From Lachnospiraceae bacterium (GTDB taxonomy: Bacteria > Bacillota > Clostridia > Lachnospirales > Lachnospiraceae): a stretch of 64,000 bases of DNA. The translations under genes were made by a program, and so were the position numbers. Each line of letters opens with the position of its first letter. Position 1 is the stretch's first letter. The notes beneath the pieces were generated by a model that saw nothing but the letters and a program-made list of their open reading frames with translations, was not told the origin of the DNA and did no database searches. Of this stretch, positions 55,922-64,000 are shown piece after piece. The stretch is taken from positions 1-64,000 of the forward strand of contig JAFQOW010000016.1 of the NCBI GenBank assembly GCA_017412055.1, in the 5' to 3' direction.

Positions 55922-56911
55922 ATGGATAGACGAATTATTAATACAGAACTAAAAAAAGAAGAGCTTATCATGGAGAATAATCTAAGACCTTCTTCGTTAA
56001 ATGAGTATATTGGTCAGCGAAAGGTTAAGGATAACCTTAAGGTATATATAGATGCTGCAAGATTAAGAAGAGAATCTTTAGATCATGTTTTATTCTATGG
56101 ACCACCGGGACTTGGAAAAACAACCCTTGCTTGTATTATAGCTGAAGAAATGGGAGTGGATATAAAAATCACAAGTGGTCCAGCAATTGAAAAGCCTGGT
56201 GAGATGGCTGCTGTACTTAATAACCTAAAAGAAGGTGATGTATTATTTATTGATGAGATACATAGATTAAACAGGCAAGTAGAAGAAGTGCTTTATCCTG
56301 CTATGGAAGATTTTGCCATAGATATTATGATTGGCAAAGGTGCAGGTGCTAAGTCTATTAGACTTGATTTACCAAAATTTACATTGGTCGGAGCTACAAC
56401 TAGAGCAGGTCTGCTTACAGCGCCTTTAAGAGACAGATTTGGCGTTATTAGTAAGCTTGAATTTTATGATATTGATGAATTGAGAGACATAATTATAAGA
56501 TCTGCTGATGTTTTAGATGTTGATATAGATACAGATGGTGCTACAGAGCTTGCAAGACGCTCAAGAGGTACACCACGTCTTGCTAATAGATTATTAAAAC
56601 GTGTGAGAGACTTTGCCCAAGTTAAGTACGATGGCATAATAACAAAAGAAGTGGCAAGCGCAGCACTTGATATATTGGAAGTGGATAAATATGGACTTGA
56701 TAATGGAGATAGAGCTATTCTTGACACTATGATTCAAAAATTTGGTGGTGGACCTGTGGGAATAGACACCCTTGCGGCAGCACTTGGAGAGGATGCAGGT
56801 ACATTGGAGGATGTTTATGAACCATATCTTATAAAAAACGGATTCATTAATCGTACTCCAAGAGGAAGAGTTGCAACAGAATTAGCATACAAACATTTGG
56901 GTATTTCATAG
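55922..56911 (+). CDS. ruvB: Holliday junction helicase subunit RuvB
   Basis: RuvB is the AAA+ motor driving branch migration. Walker A is [11 protein letters not shown] near residue 60 and Walker [12 protein letters not shown]. Sensor [20 protein letters not shown] and the C-terminal winged helix ([17 protein letters not shown]) complete it. I chose the ATG at 55922 behind AAGGAG. The longer frame overlapping ruvA adds unrelated residues. It has 329 residues. Confidence 0.97.
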   Translation: MDRRIINTELKKEELIMENNLRPSSLNEYIGQRKVKDNLKVYIDAARLRRESLDHVLFYGPPGLGKTTLACIIAEEMGVDIKITSGPAIEKPGEMAAVLNNLKEGDVLFIDEIHRLNRQVEEVLYPAMEDFAIDIMIGKGAGAKSIRLDLPKFTLVGATTRAGLLTAPLRDRFGVISKLEFYDIDELRDIIIRSADVLDVDIDTDGATELARRSRGTPRLANRLLKRVRDFAQVKYDGIITKEVASAALDILEVDKYGLDNGDRAILDTMIQKFGGGPVGIDTLAAALGEDAGTLEDVYEPYLIKNGFINRTPRGRVATELAYKHLGIS

Positions 56912-56930
56912 AAAAATTACCAATATTTTG

Positions 56931-56958
56931 TTGTTTATTTTTCTAGATGGTGTATAAT
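56931..56958 (+). promoter_or_regulatory. promoter of zapA
   Basis: TTGTTT (56931-56936), a 16-bp spacer and TATAAT (56953-56958), 32 bp before the zapA ATG. Confidence 0.55.
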
Positions 56959-56990
56959 CAGTATATAGATGATTTTTAGGAGAGATACAT

Positions 56991-57422
56991 ATGTCAAGCA
57001 AAAACGATACTGAAGTAATTATAAATGGCAAAATATATACATTAAGTGGCTATGAAAGTGAAGAATATTTGCAGAAGGTTGCAACATATATGAATAATAA
57101 AATCACTGAATTAAAAGCTATGGACGGATATAAGCGCTTAAATGTAGATATGCAAAGAATTCTTTTAGAACTTAATATTGCAGATGATTATTTTAAAGCT
57201 AAAAAACAGGCAGATTCTATTGAAGGAGAGCTTGATTCTAAGGACAAGCAGCTTTATGATGTAAAACATGAGCTTATAGCAGCTCAGATTCAGGTGGAAT
57301 CCTTAGAAAAAGAGAATTCCGGATTACAAAAGCAGATAAATGAACTTCAAATTAAGATAGCAAAGCTAGAAACTGAAGTAGAAGATACTCCAGCTAGAAA
57401 AAGAAAGAATTTATCTGAGTAA
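56991..57422 (+). CDS. zapA: cell division protein ZapA
   Basis: ZapA bundles FtsZ filaments at the division ring. The N-terminal globular part (DTEVIINGKIYTLSGYESEEYLQ, split, about 1-60) matches the Firmicutes ZapA family. The remainder is coiled coil (about 65-135). At 143 residues it is longer than the Bacillus protein, through an extended coiled coil. It ends at an intrinsic terminator. Confidence 0.9.
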   Translation: MSSKNDTEVIINGKIYTLSGYESEEYLQKVATYMNNKITELKAMDGYKRLNVDMQRILLELNIADDYFKAKKQADSIEGELDSKDKQLYDVKHELIAAQIQVESLEKENSGLQKQINELQIKIAKLETEVEDTPARKRKNLSE

Positions 57423-57435
57423 TAAAGTAATTACT

Positions 57436-57460
57436 GCCGAACATTATGTTCGGCATTTTT
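57436..57460 (+). terminator. terminator of zapA abutting the U32 gene start
   Basis: GCCGAACA (57436-57443) pairs perfectly with TGTTCGGC (57447-57454) around TTA, then ATTTTT. The next start codon is only 10 bp after the T-run, with GAGG between them. Confidence 0.85.
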
Positions 57461-57470
57461 GAGGCCAATT

Positions 57471-59924
57471 ATGACAAATAGATTTAAAGATAATAAATAT
57501 GAGGTTTTAGCGCCAGCTGGCTCTTTTGAGTGCATGCTGGCTGCTTTTAATGCAGGTGCTGATGCAGTGTATGTGGGTGGTCAGATGTTTGGAGCAAGAG
57601 CCTTTGCTGACAATTTTAATACAGAAGAATTAATTGAAGCTATTGATTATGCTCATATTCATAATAAAAAACTGTTTTTGACAGTAAATACTCTTTTGAA
57701 AAATCAAGAGATAGAATCTATGCTTATAGAATATTTAAAACCATTGTATGAAGCTGGACTAGATGCAGTAATTGTGCAGGATTTTGGAGTATTAACTCTT
57801 ATAAAAAAACATTTTCCTTTAATGGATGTTCATGCAAGTACACAGATGACAGTTACCGGAAGTTCATTTGCAAAAGAGTTAAAGAGATTAGGGGTTACAA
57901 GAATCGTACCAGCTAGAGAACTTTCCTTAAAAGAAATTGAAAACATATACAATGAGACAGGCTTAGAGATAGAATGCTTTGTTCATGGTGCATTGTGTTA
58001 TAGTTATTCAGGAATGTGTTTACTTAGTAGTTTGATAGGTGGACGAAGTGGTAATAGGGGACGTTGTGCACAGCCATGTAGATTACCTTATGATGCTATA
58101 TTTGACGATTTATCAATTAAAGGTCAATACCCATTAAGTCCTAAAGATTTATGCACACTTAAGCTTTTACCAAAAATATTGAAAGCTGGTGTGTACTCTT
58201 TAAAAATCGAAGGAAGAATGAAAAAGCCAGAATATGTAGCCAGTGTGACAGCAATGTACAGAAAGTATGTAGATATGTTTGTCAAAAATGGAGAAGATAA
58301 ATATATGGTGTCAGAAGATGACATAAAAGAACTTATGGATATATATAATAGAGGCGGTTTTACTGACGGCTATTATACCAAGCATAACGGAAAAGATATT
58401 ATGTCTTTAGAGCGTCCTAATCATATGGGGGTAAAAGTAGCAACCATAAAAAGATACGATGAAAACAAAGGTCAAATAGTTGCAAAAGCCCTAGAAAATA
58501 TTTCATCTGATGATGTTCTAGAGATATTTACAGGCAATGGTCAAGGTATATATGTAAAAACTGACAATATATTAAAGGATAAAGAGTTTATTATAAGCTT
58601 TAACAAGATAACTTCCTCAAAAAATGAAAGATTAGATAAGAAGAGTATAGCTAGATTTGCATTGCCTAAAACAGATATAATGAGAACAAGAAATAATACA
58701 TTAATAAAAAATATACAGAATAAGTATATTATTAAATCAGATTCAAACGCATTATCTGTAGGTGGAAATATTACTATTGTAGAAAATGCTCCAATTACAG
58801 TAAATATGTGGCATAAAGAGAATTATGTAAACTTATCAGGGAGCATTCCAGATATAGCTACTAATAGGCCAGTATGCGAAGGTGATATATATAAACAGTT
58901 CAATAAAACCGGTGGGACAGATTTTAAACTAGATATGAATGATTTTACAGTAACCCTAGCCGATGGTTTGTTTGTAAATATCAAAGAATTGAATCAATTA
59001 AGACGAGAAGCATTGGAAAAGCTAAAAGAGCAAATACTTGCTTCTTATAAGCGTGTATATTTTAAACCAGTAGAACATATATCTTCTATTGATGATTTAT
59101 GTTATAAAAAAAGGGAAGATAATGCAACTACAAAAGCTATGATGATAACAACTCTTGTATCAAATGAAGCTCAGCTTGAGGCAGTTATTTTAAATGAATC
59201 TGTAAATATAATATATGCGGAAGCTGATATGTTTAAAGAGAATATAGAGGATAAATGGCATATATTTATAGATAAGGCTCATACTTATAATAAAAAGCTT
59301 ATATTGGCATTGCCTTATATAACAAGAGAACATGGTAGACATTTTATTGTTAAAAATAAAGAAATAATATTTAATCAAAATTTTGATGGATATATGTTTA
59401 GAAATCTTGAAGCATATATGCTATTTAAGAATATGGGTATATCATGTAAATATATAGTGTTTGATAATACTATTTACGGAATTAATAATTATTCAGTTGA
59501 GTTCCTTAAAAGATATAAGCCAGATTTATTAACAGCTTCCTATGAGCTGAATAAGAATGAGCTTGAACATTTAGATAATGATAATATGGAATTGTGCGTA
59601 TACGGATATATTCCTGTTATGATAAGTGCAGGTTGCATTAAAAAATCATATAATAAGTGCAACAAGTTGGATGAATTTATTCAATTAAAAGATAGACTAG
59701 GTAATATATTTATGGTTAATAATCACTGTGAATATTGCTATAATATAATTTATAACAGCACACCATTATATATATGCGATTTGCTTGACAATGATAAAAC
59801 CATAAAGGCCAGGGCTATTAGATATACTTTCATTAACGAAAGCCCTAAGGATATAGTAAATATTTTATCAGGACATCCTGTAGAGAAATATACCAGAGGA
59901 CACTTTAAAAGAGGGGTAGAATAA
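57471..59924 (+). CDS. U32 family peptidase with C-terminal collagenase-like domain
   Basis: The 817-residue protein is a U32 member of the kind linked to collagenase-like proteases and rRNA/tRNA hydroxylation (RlhA/TrhP type). The N-terminal barrel shows LAPAGSFECMLAAFNAGADAV, split, and YVGG. CFVHGALCYSYSGMC and GRSGNRGRCAQPCR are the U32 cysteine motifs. The C-terminal half includes a DUF3656-like region. I chose the ATG at 57471 with GAGG upstream. It overlaps ftsW by one base. Confidence 0.9.
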   Translation: MTNRFKDNKYEVLAPAGSFECMLAAFNAGADAVYVGGQMFGARAFADNFNTEELIEAIDYAHIHNKKLFLTVNTLLKNQEIESMLIEYLKPLYEAGLDAVIVQDFGVLTLIKKHFPLMDVHASTQMTVTGSSFAKELKRLGVTRIVPARELSLKEIENIYNETGLEIECFVHGALCYSYSGMCLLSSLIGGRSGNRGRCAQPCRLPYDAIFDDLSIKGQYPLSPKDLCTLKLLPKILKAGVYSLKIEGRMKKPEYVASVTAMYRKYVDMFVKNGEDKYMVSEDDIKELMDIYNRGGFTDGYYTKHNGKDIMSLERPNHMGVKVATIKRYDENKGQIVAKALENISSDDVLEIFTGNGQGIYVKTDNILKDKEFIISFNKITSSKNERLDKKSIARFALPKTDIMRTRNNTLIKNIQNKYIIKSDSNALSVGGNITIVENAPITVNMWHKENYVNLSGSIPDIATNRPVCEGDIYKQFNKTGGTDFKLDMNDFTVTLADGLFVNIKELNQLRREALEKLKEQILASYKRVYFKPVEHISSIDDLCYKKREDNATTKAMMITTLVSNEAQLEAVILNESVNIIYAEADMFKENIEDKWHIFIDKAHTYNKKLILALPYITREHGRHFIVKNKEIIFNQNFDGYMFRNLEAYMLFKNMGISCKYIVFDNTIYGINNYSVEFLKRYKPDLLTASYELNKNELEHLDNDNMELCVYGYIPVMISAGCIKKSYNKCNKLDEFIQLKDRLGNIFMVNNHCEYCYNIIYNSTPLYICDLLDNDKTIKARAIRYTFINESPKDIVNILSGHPVEKYTRGHFKRGVE

Positions 59925-61237
59925 TGATAGATGCTATTATTGTAAGTATAAAATATGCAATTATTTTTTTAATGGCTATTTATACATATGAAAGTTTTAG
60001 AGCGATTAAAAATATAAAGAATGAAAAGGATATAGTTAAGCAAAAGAAATTTTGTTTTAAACAGTCATTTTTATTCTTTATTATTCATGGATTAATGTAT
60101 ACATCTATATATTTGCATACATTTCAGGATAAAATAATTATATTTTACGGTGCACAGCTTATTTATTTTTTACTCTTAATAGAGATAAGCAAGTTATATT
60201 GTAAATATCATAATCGTCAATTATTAAATGTAATGTCTATGATGCTTATGATAGGCTTTGTTATGCTTACAAGACTGTCTATAGATAAAGCTTACAGACA
60301 ATTTTTGTTTTGTGTTATAGCCACGATTATGGCTAGTGGTATATCATATATTATGAAAAAGATAAAAAATCTTAGAGAATATCATTATATTTTTGCCATA
60401 ATTGGAATAGGCGCACTATGTGCAGTGTATGCAATTGGAAGGGTGACATATGGTGCTAAATTATCTATAGATTTAGGCTTTGTTTCTATACAGCCTTCTG
60501 AATTTGTCAAAATTACATACATTATGTTTTTAAGTGGATTATTACACAAGGTTCAGAATTGGAAAACAATTCTTTTATCAGGAATATTAGCAGGTATACA
60601 TATTGTGGTGTTGGTTTTGTCAAGCGATTTAGGAACTGCACTTATATTTTCTGTTGCTTATATATTTATCTTATATATGTCAACAGGAAAATTATATTAT
60701 CTATTTGGAGGACTAAGCTTAGGAAGTGCGGCCGCCTATTTAGGATATAAATTATTTTATCATGTACAAGTACGAGTGGCTGCATGGCTTAATCCATGGC
60801 CGATTATAGATGATAAGGGCTATCAGATAACACAGTCATTATTCGCTATAGGTACAGGTGGCTTATTTGGATTAGGTTTATTTGAAGGAATCCCAAATTC
60901 AATTCCTGTAGTAGATCAGGATTTTATATTTTCAGCTATTTCAGAGGAATTAGGCGTGTTCTTTGCCATATGCTTAATTATGTTAAGCCTAAATGTTTTC
61001 TTGATATTTATAAATACAGCTCTTAAATGTCAGGATAATTATTATCGCCTATTATGCGCAGGCTTAGCTGTGATTTATGGTTTTCAAGTGTTTTTAACTA
61101 TCGGTGGAGCTATTAAGATGATTCCGTCTACTGGTGTGACATATCCTCTTATAAGCTATGGTGGTAGTTCGCTTGTATCCACAATTTTTATGTTCTTTAT
61201 TATACAGGGGGTAAAAATAAATGAAAAACAACAATAA
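59924..61237 (+). CDS. FtsW/RodA/SpoVE family SEDS glycosyltransferase
   Basis: This multi-pass membrane protein polymerises lipid II into glycan strands. The SEDS core runs from about residue 130 to the end: SIQPSEFVKITYIMFLSG, LSSDLGTALIFSVAY, QDFIFSAISEELGVFFA and PSTGVTYPLISYGGSS. The N-terminal 120 residues add further helices, making it longer than many relatives at 437 residues. It overlaps its partner penicillin-binding protein by 17 bp. FtsW versus RodA cannot be decided by eye. Confidence 0.9.
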   Translation: MIDAIIVSIKYAIIFLMAIYTYESFRAIKNIKNEKDIVKQKKFCFKQSFLFFIIHGLMYTSIYLHTFQDKIIIFYGAQLIYFLLLIEISKLYCKYHNRQLLNVMSMMLMIGFVMLTRLSIDKAYRQFLFCVIATIMASGISYIMKKIKNLREYHYIFAIIGIGALCAVYAIGRVTYGAKLSIDLGFVSIQPSEFVKITYIMFLSGLLHKVQNWKTILLSGILAGIHIVVLVLSSDLGTALIFSVAYIFILYMSTGKLYYLFGGLSLGSAAAYLGYKLFYHVQVRVAAWLNPWPIIDDKGYQITQSLFAIGTGGLFGLGLFEGIPNSIPVVDQDFIFSAISEELGVFFAICLIMLSLNVFLIFINTALKCQDNYYRLLCAGLAVIYGFQVFLTIGGAIKMIPSTGVTYPLISYGGSSLVSTIFMFFIIQGVKINEKQQ

Positions 61238-62621
61238 TATTATGAAAACAACATATATTTTCACAGGTCTTTTTGTGCTGTTGGCTGTATATTTGGTTGG
61301 ATATATTGTTTTACAAAGCAAGAAGGATATAAATAACACATATAATAAAAGGCAAGATATCCTGGCGCAAAAAGTAGTTAGAGGCACAATATATTCCAAT
61401 GATTTAAAACCTTTAGCTATGACAAAATTAGATGAAAACAATGAGGAATATAGATATTATCCATATGATGAGCTTTTTTGCCACATTGTTGGCAGCTTTG
61501 ATAAGGGACAATACGGCTTAGAATTAGCTTACAATTTTGATTTGCTCACAGCGAATTCATCTATAGTGCAGGAAGTAGTCGCTGAAGTAAATGGTGTAAA
61601 ATTACAAGGTAACAGTATAAAGACAACCCTTGACATAAATCTTCAGGAAATATGTCTTAATGCATTGGGTGATTATGAAGGCTCTGTTGTACTTATGGAT
61701 GCTCAAACAGGTGATATATTATCTATGGTTTCAAAGCCATACTATAATCCCAATGATATAGCTAATATTTGGGATGATATAAAAAATAGTGATAATGGTA
61801 TATTGATAAATAGAGCTACACAAGGCTTATATCCACCAGGCTCTACATTTAAGATATTTACACTGGGAGAATTTATAGACAGTCATAAGAAATCATATAT
61901 TGATTATTCTTATAACTGCGAAGGAACTATAAAATTTGCTGATTTTTCTATGAGCTGTAGCTATAAGAAACCACATGGAAATGTAAATTTAGTTAATGCA
62001 TTATCTAATTCCTGCAACTGTGCTTTTGTGAATATGGGAACAATGATAGATGCAGAGGTATTGAATAAATACTGCAAGGACAGATTGTTTAATAAAGAAT
62101 TGCCATTGGAAATTATGTACAATAAAAGTCAGATAACTCTCTCTAATAGCGACAGTGAATTTATAAAATGTCAAACAGTTATAGGACAGGGAGAAACACT
62201 TGTTACACCTATTCATATGTGTATGGTTATGAGTTCTATCGTAAATGAAGGAATACTTATGAAACCAAGACTTGTAACAGAAATTTTAGACAGCTATGAC
62301 AATGTTATCAAAAAGATTAATGCTGAAAAATATGATCAATTATATACTGTAGGTGAAGCAGATATCTTGAAAAAATATATGAGAGAAGTAGTTACTAATG
62401 GAACCGCATATAGACTTAATGATGATAAAATATATGTTTATGGCAAAACTGGTACTGCACAGATTAGTACAGCAGGAAAGGCAGATTCTTGGTTTATAGG
62501 CGGTATAGAATTAGATGATAATACAAAATATGCGATAGCAGTTGTATTGGAAAATATAAACGAAAACACTTCACCAGCAATAGTTGTCACAAAAGAAATT
62601 ATTAATTCTCTTGATAAGTAA
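61221..62621 (+). CDS. class B penicillin-binding protein (transpeptidase)
   Basis: The 466-residue protein has one N-terminal membrane helix (about residues 9-30), a short dimerisation region and a transpeptidase domain. Catalytic motifs are STFK (near 208), SNS (near 262) and KTGT (near 409). It is the short clostridial type found behind a SEDS gene (PbpA/FtsI-like). The start lies inside ftsW behind GGGGG. Together they polymerise and crosslink peptidoglycan. Confidence 0.93.
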   Translation: MKNNNNIMKTTYIFTGLFVLLAVYLVGYIVLQSKKDINNTYNKRQDILAQKVVRGTIYSNDLKPLAMTKLDENNEEYRYYPYDELFCHIVGSFDKGQYGLELAYNFDLLTANSSIVQEVVAEVNGVKLQGNSIKTTLDINLQEICLNALGDYEGSVVLMDAQTGDILSMVSKPYYNPNDIANIWDDIKNSDNGILINRATQGLYPPGSTFKIFTLGEFIDSHKKSYIDYSYNCEGTIKFADFSMSCSYKKPHGNVNLVNALSNSCNCAFVNMGTMIDAEVLNKYCKDRLFNKELPLEIMYNKSQITLSNSDSEFIKCQTVIGQGETLVTPIHMCMVMSSIVNEGILMKPRLVTEILDSYDNVIKKINAEKYDQLYTVGEADILKKYMREVVTNGTAYRLNDDKIYVYGKTGTAQISTAGKADSWFIGGIELDDNTKYAIAVVLENINENTSPAIVVTKEIINSLDK

Positions 62622-62639
62622 AAAAAATATGTGTATACT
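62611..62639 (+). promoter_or_regulatory. promoter of the NUDIX-queH genes
   Basis: TTGATA (62611-62616, inside the end of the penicillin-binding protein gene), a 17-bp spacer and TATACT (62634-62639). Confidence 0.65.
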
Positions 62640-62684
62640 AAAGTTAAGTCACTTGACACACCATGAAAAGCAGGAGGATTCAAT

Positions 62685-63134
62685 ATGGAAGCAACCAGCT
62701 GTGGAGGTGTGGTTATATTTCGTGGTAAAGTTTTAGTTCTTTATAAGTGTATTAAAAACAAATATGAAGGCTGGGTTTTGCCTAAGGGAACCGTAGAAGA
62801 GGGCGAGGATCATATGTCCTGTGCTTTAAGAGAGGTTCGTGAAGAAAGCGGCGTAAAAGCTTCAGCTATTAAGTACATTGGAAAAAGCCAGTATTCCTTC
62901 AATGTTGGTGAAGATGTAATCAACAAAAATGTCCATTGGTATTTAATGATGGCTGATAGCTATTATACCAAACCACAACGAGAAGAGTATTTTCTTGATT
63001 CGGGTTTTTACAAATTTCACGAAGCATATCATTTGCTTAAGTTTTCCAACGAAAAGCAAATCCTTGAACAAGCCTATGCGGAATATTCAGAATTGAAACG
63101 TAGAAATTTGTGGGGAACAAAAAAATACTACTAA
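62685..63134 (+). CDS. NUDIX hydrolase
   Basis: This 149-residue pyrophosphohydrolase carries a complete Nudix box, Gx5Ex7REUxEExGU, as GTVEEGEDHMSCALREV and REESGV at about residues 36-58. The substrate could be a nucleoside di- or triphosphate or a diadenosine polyphosphate (Ap4A type); the sequence does not decide. A strong AGGAGG precedes the start. queH follows 11 bp later. Confidence 0.93.
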   Translation: MEATSCGGVVIFRGKVLVLYKCIKNKYEGWVLPKGTVEEGEDHMSCALREVREESGVKASAIKYIGKSQYSFNVGEDVINKNVHWYLMMADSYYTKPQREEYFLDSGFYKFHEAYHLLKFSNEKQILEQAYAEYSELKRRNLWGTKKYY

Positions 63135-63145
63135 AAAGAGGCAGT

Positions 63146-63757
63146 ATGAACGTAAATTATCAAAAGGTTTTAGATGAAACCATCAAAAAAATCCAACTGA
63201 ATAATGAAGTTCCAAGCTTGCTCATTCATAGCTGCTGCGCGCCTTGCAGCAGCTATTGTTTGGAGTATCTTAGTGAATATTTCAAAATCACTGTACTATA
63301 CTATAATCCTAATATATTTCCGAAGGAAGAATATGATTTCAGAGCAAAAGAACAAGAACGATTTATCAATAAATTGCCGACAAAGTATCCTATATCATTT
63401 AAGGAAGCGCCATATTCACCAGAAGAATTCTATACCATTGCAAAAGGTTTAGAGAAAGAACCTGAAGGTGGAGAAAGATGTACTAAATGTTATCGATTAA
63501 GATTAGAATATACTGCAAAATTAGCAAAAGAGTTAAATATGGATTATTTTACAACTACATTGTCCATAAGCCCTCTTAAGGATGCTAAAAGGCTTAATTA
63601 TATTGGGTTGGAATTGGAAGAAATATATAAAGTGCCTTATCTTGTTTCGGATTTTAAGAAAAAAAATGGGTATAAGAGAAGTGTAGAATTATCGAAAGAG
63701 TACGAAATGTATAGACAGAATTTTTGTGGCTGCGTATATTCCAACACAAATACATAA
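63146..63757 (+). CDS. queH: epoxyqueuosine reductase QueH
   Basis: QueH reduces epoxyqueuosine to queuosine in the wobble position of tRNAs, replacing the B12-dependent QueG. The cysteines HSCCAPCSSYC (about 28-37), CTKCYRLRLEYTA (near 110) and FCGCVYS at the C terminus are the Fe-S and metal ligands. I chose the ATG at 63146 behind AAGAGG. The longer frame overlapping the NUDIX gene is rejected. The protein has 203 residues. Confidence 0.94.
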   Translation: MNVNYQKVLDETIKKIQLNNEVPSLLIHSCCAPCSSYCLEYLSEYFKITVLYYNPNIFPKEEYDFRAKEQERFINKLPTKYPISFKEAPYSPEEFYTIAKGLEKEPEGGERCTKCYRLRLEYTAKLAKELNMDYFTTTLSISPLKDAKRLNYIGLELEEIYKVPYLVSDFKKKNGYKRSVELSKEYEMYRQNFCGCVYSNTNT

Positions 63758-63766
63758 AATAAATGC

Positions 63767-63798
63767 TTGCAAATCTTAAAACTTTATGATAATATAAT
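63767..63798 (+). promoter_or_regulatory. promoter of tRNA-Leu
   Basis: TTGCAA (63767-63772) with TAATAT 17 bp later (63790-63795) and an overlapping TATAAT (63793-63798), 18 bp before the tRNA. The arrangement matches the ylxM promoter. Confidence 0.55.
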
Positions 63799-63816
63799 GC
63801 GGTGTCAAAAACACAA

Positions 63817-63899
63817 GCTGGTGTGGCGGAATGGCAGACGCATCAGACTCAAAATCTGACGTGGGCAACCACGTGCGGGTTCAAGTCCCGCCACCAGCA
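63817..63899 (+). tRNA. tRNA-Leu (anticodon CAA)
   Basis: The acceptor GCTGGTG (63817-63823) pairs with CACCAGC (63892-63898), discriminator A. The anticodon stem TCAGA/TCTGA holds loop CTCAAAA with anticodon CAA at 63850-63852, reading UUG. A long variable arm (GTGGGCAACCAC) is typical of class II leucine tRNA, and the T-loop is GGGTTCAAGTCCC. It has 83 nucleotides; CCA is not encoded. Confidence 0.96.
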
Positions 63900-63902
63900 T
63901 TA

Positions 63903-63929
63903 AACCTAGCTTATCGCTAGGTTTTTTTT
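63903..63929 (+). terminator. terminator of tRNA-Leu
   Basis: AACCTAGC (63903-63910) pairs perfectly with GCTAGGTT (63916-63923) around TTATC, then eight T residues. Confidence 0.92.
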
Positions 63930-64000
63930 GATATAGAAAAGTTCTCTGAACTTCCTATATCATAAAAAACGCTCCGCGAGGAATTCACAAAGTATCACAC
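63930..64000. repeat. modular palindromic repeat, right-edge copy
   Basis: GATATAGAAAAGTTC (63930-63944) and GAACTTCCTATATC (63948-63961) form a near-perfect palindrome. It is followed by a 19-bp segment (63964-63982) identical to bases 1-19. The element continues past the window edge. Confidence 0.65.

Overview
The window is about 64 kb of AT-rich chromosomal DNA from a Gram-positive, low-GC anaerobe, most likely a Lachnospiraceae member of the Clostridia. The reasons are the gene orders plsX-acpP-rnc-smc-ftsY, ylxM-ffh-rpsP-khpA-rimM-trmD-rplS and rbgA-rnhB-fliK/flhB-like-yraN, a six-gene Rnf operon with apbE nearby, an alpha/beta-type spore SASP, a GerW/YtfJ gene, and AGGAGG-type ribosome binding sites. 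The family is inferred from gene content and order; the genus cannot be fixed by eye. Nearly all genes lie on the + strand in tight operons.

Layout: 1-300 is a gene-free block of nested hairpins. 298-18226 is a long housekeeping run: lipid precursors, RNase III, SMC, the SRP system, ribosome maturation, three type I signal peptidases, RNase HII, two orphan flagellar-type proteins and YraN. A GH25 cell-wall hydrolase (18267-19397, - strand) faces it. 19565-28101 holds a radical-SAM DUF512 protein, Der, PlsY, GpsA, a large MalT/LuxR-type regulator and cardiolipin synthase. 28209-31543 holds two unrecognised proteins, the YtfI/YtfJ pair and a 49-residue membrane peptide. 31545-35604 is a folate/B12 methionine module (MetF, a separate reactivation domain, and MetH lacking that domain). 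35721-43942 contains rpmB, the Asp23/FakA pair, RecG, Ddl, MurF and a zinc-ribbon membrane protein. 44040-45442 (- strand) carries a SASP and a DEDD-type nuclease. 45627-50680 is rnfCDGEAB, the Na+/H+-pumping ferredoxin:NAD+ oxidoreductase, followed by a PAS-GGDEF-EAL protein. ApbE (52555-53583, - strand) can attach FMN to RnfD and RnfG. A NusG-II/Gx-transporter pair diverges from apbE, then ruvAB, zapA, a U32 peptidase, an FtsW/penicillin-binding-protein pair, a NUDIX hydrolase, QueH and tRNA-Leu(CAA).

The most striking non-coding signal is at 53651-54308. It is a 658-bp imperfect palindrome with perfect 13-bp ends and many conserved paired blocks, closed by a G+C-rich apical stem. It lies between the divergent promoters of apbE and the NusG-II gene and has no credible ORF. 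Two other non-coding patterns stand out. One is a small REP-like palindrome (ATCG[C/T]AGTTG...CAAC) beside intrinsic terminators at three convergent gene junctions, with a possible fourth member. The other is a modular palindromic repeat present at both ends of the window. A perfect 17-bp stem just upstream of rnc suggests RNase III autoregulation.
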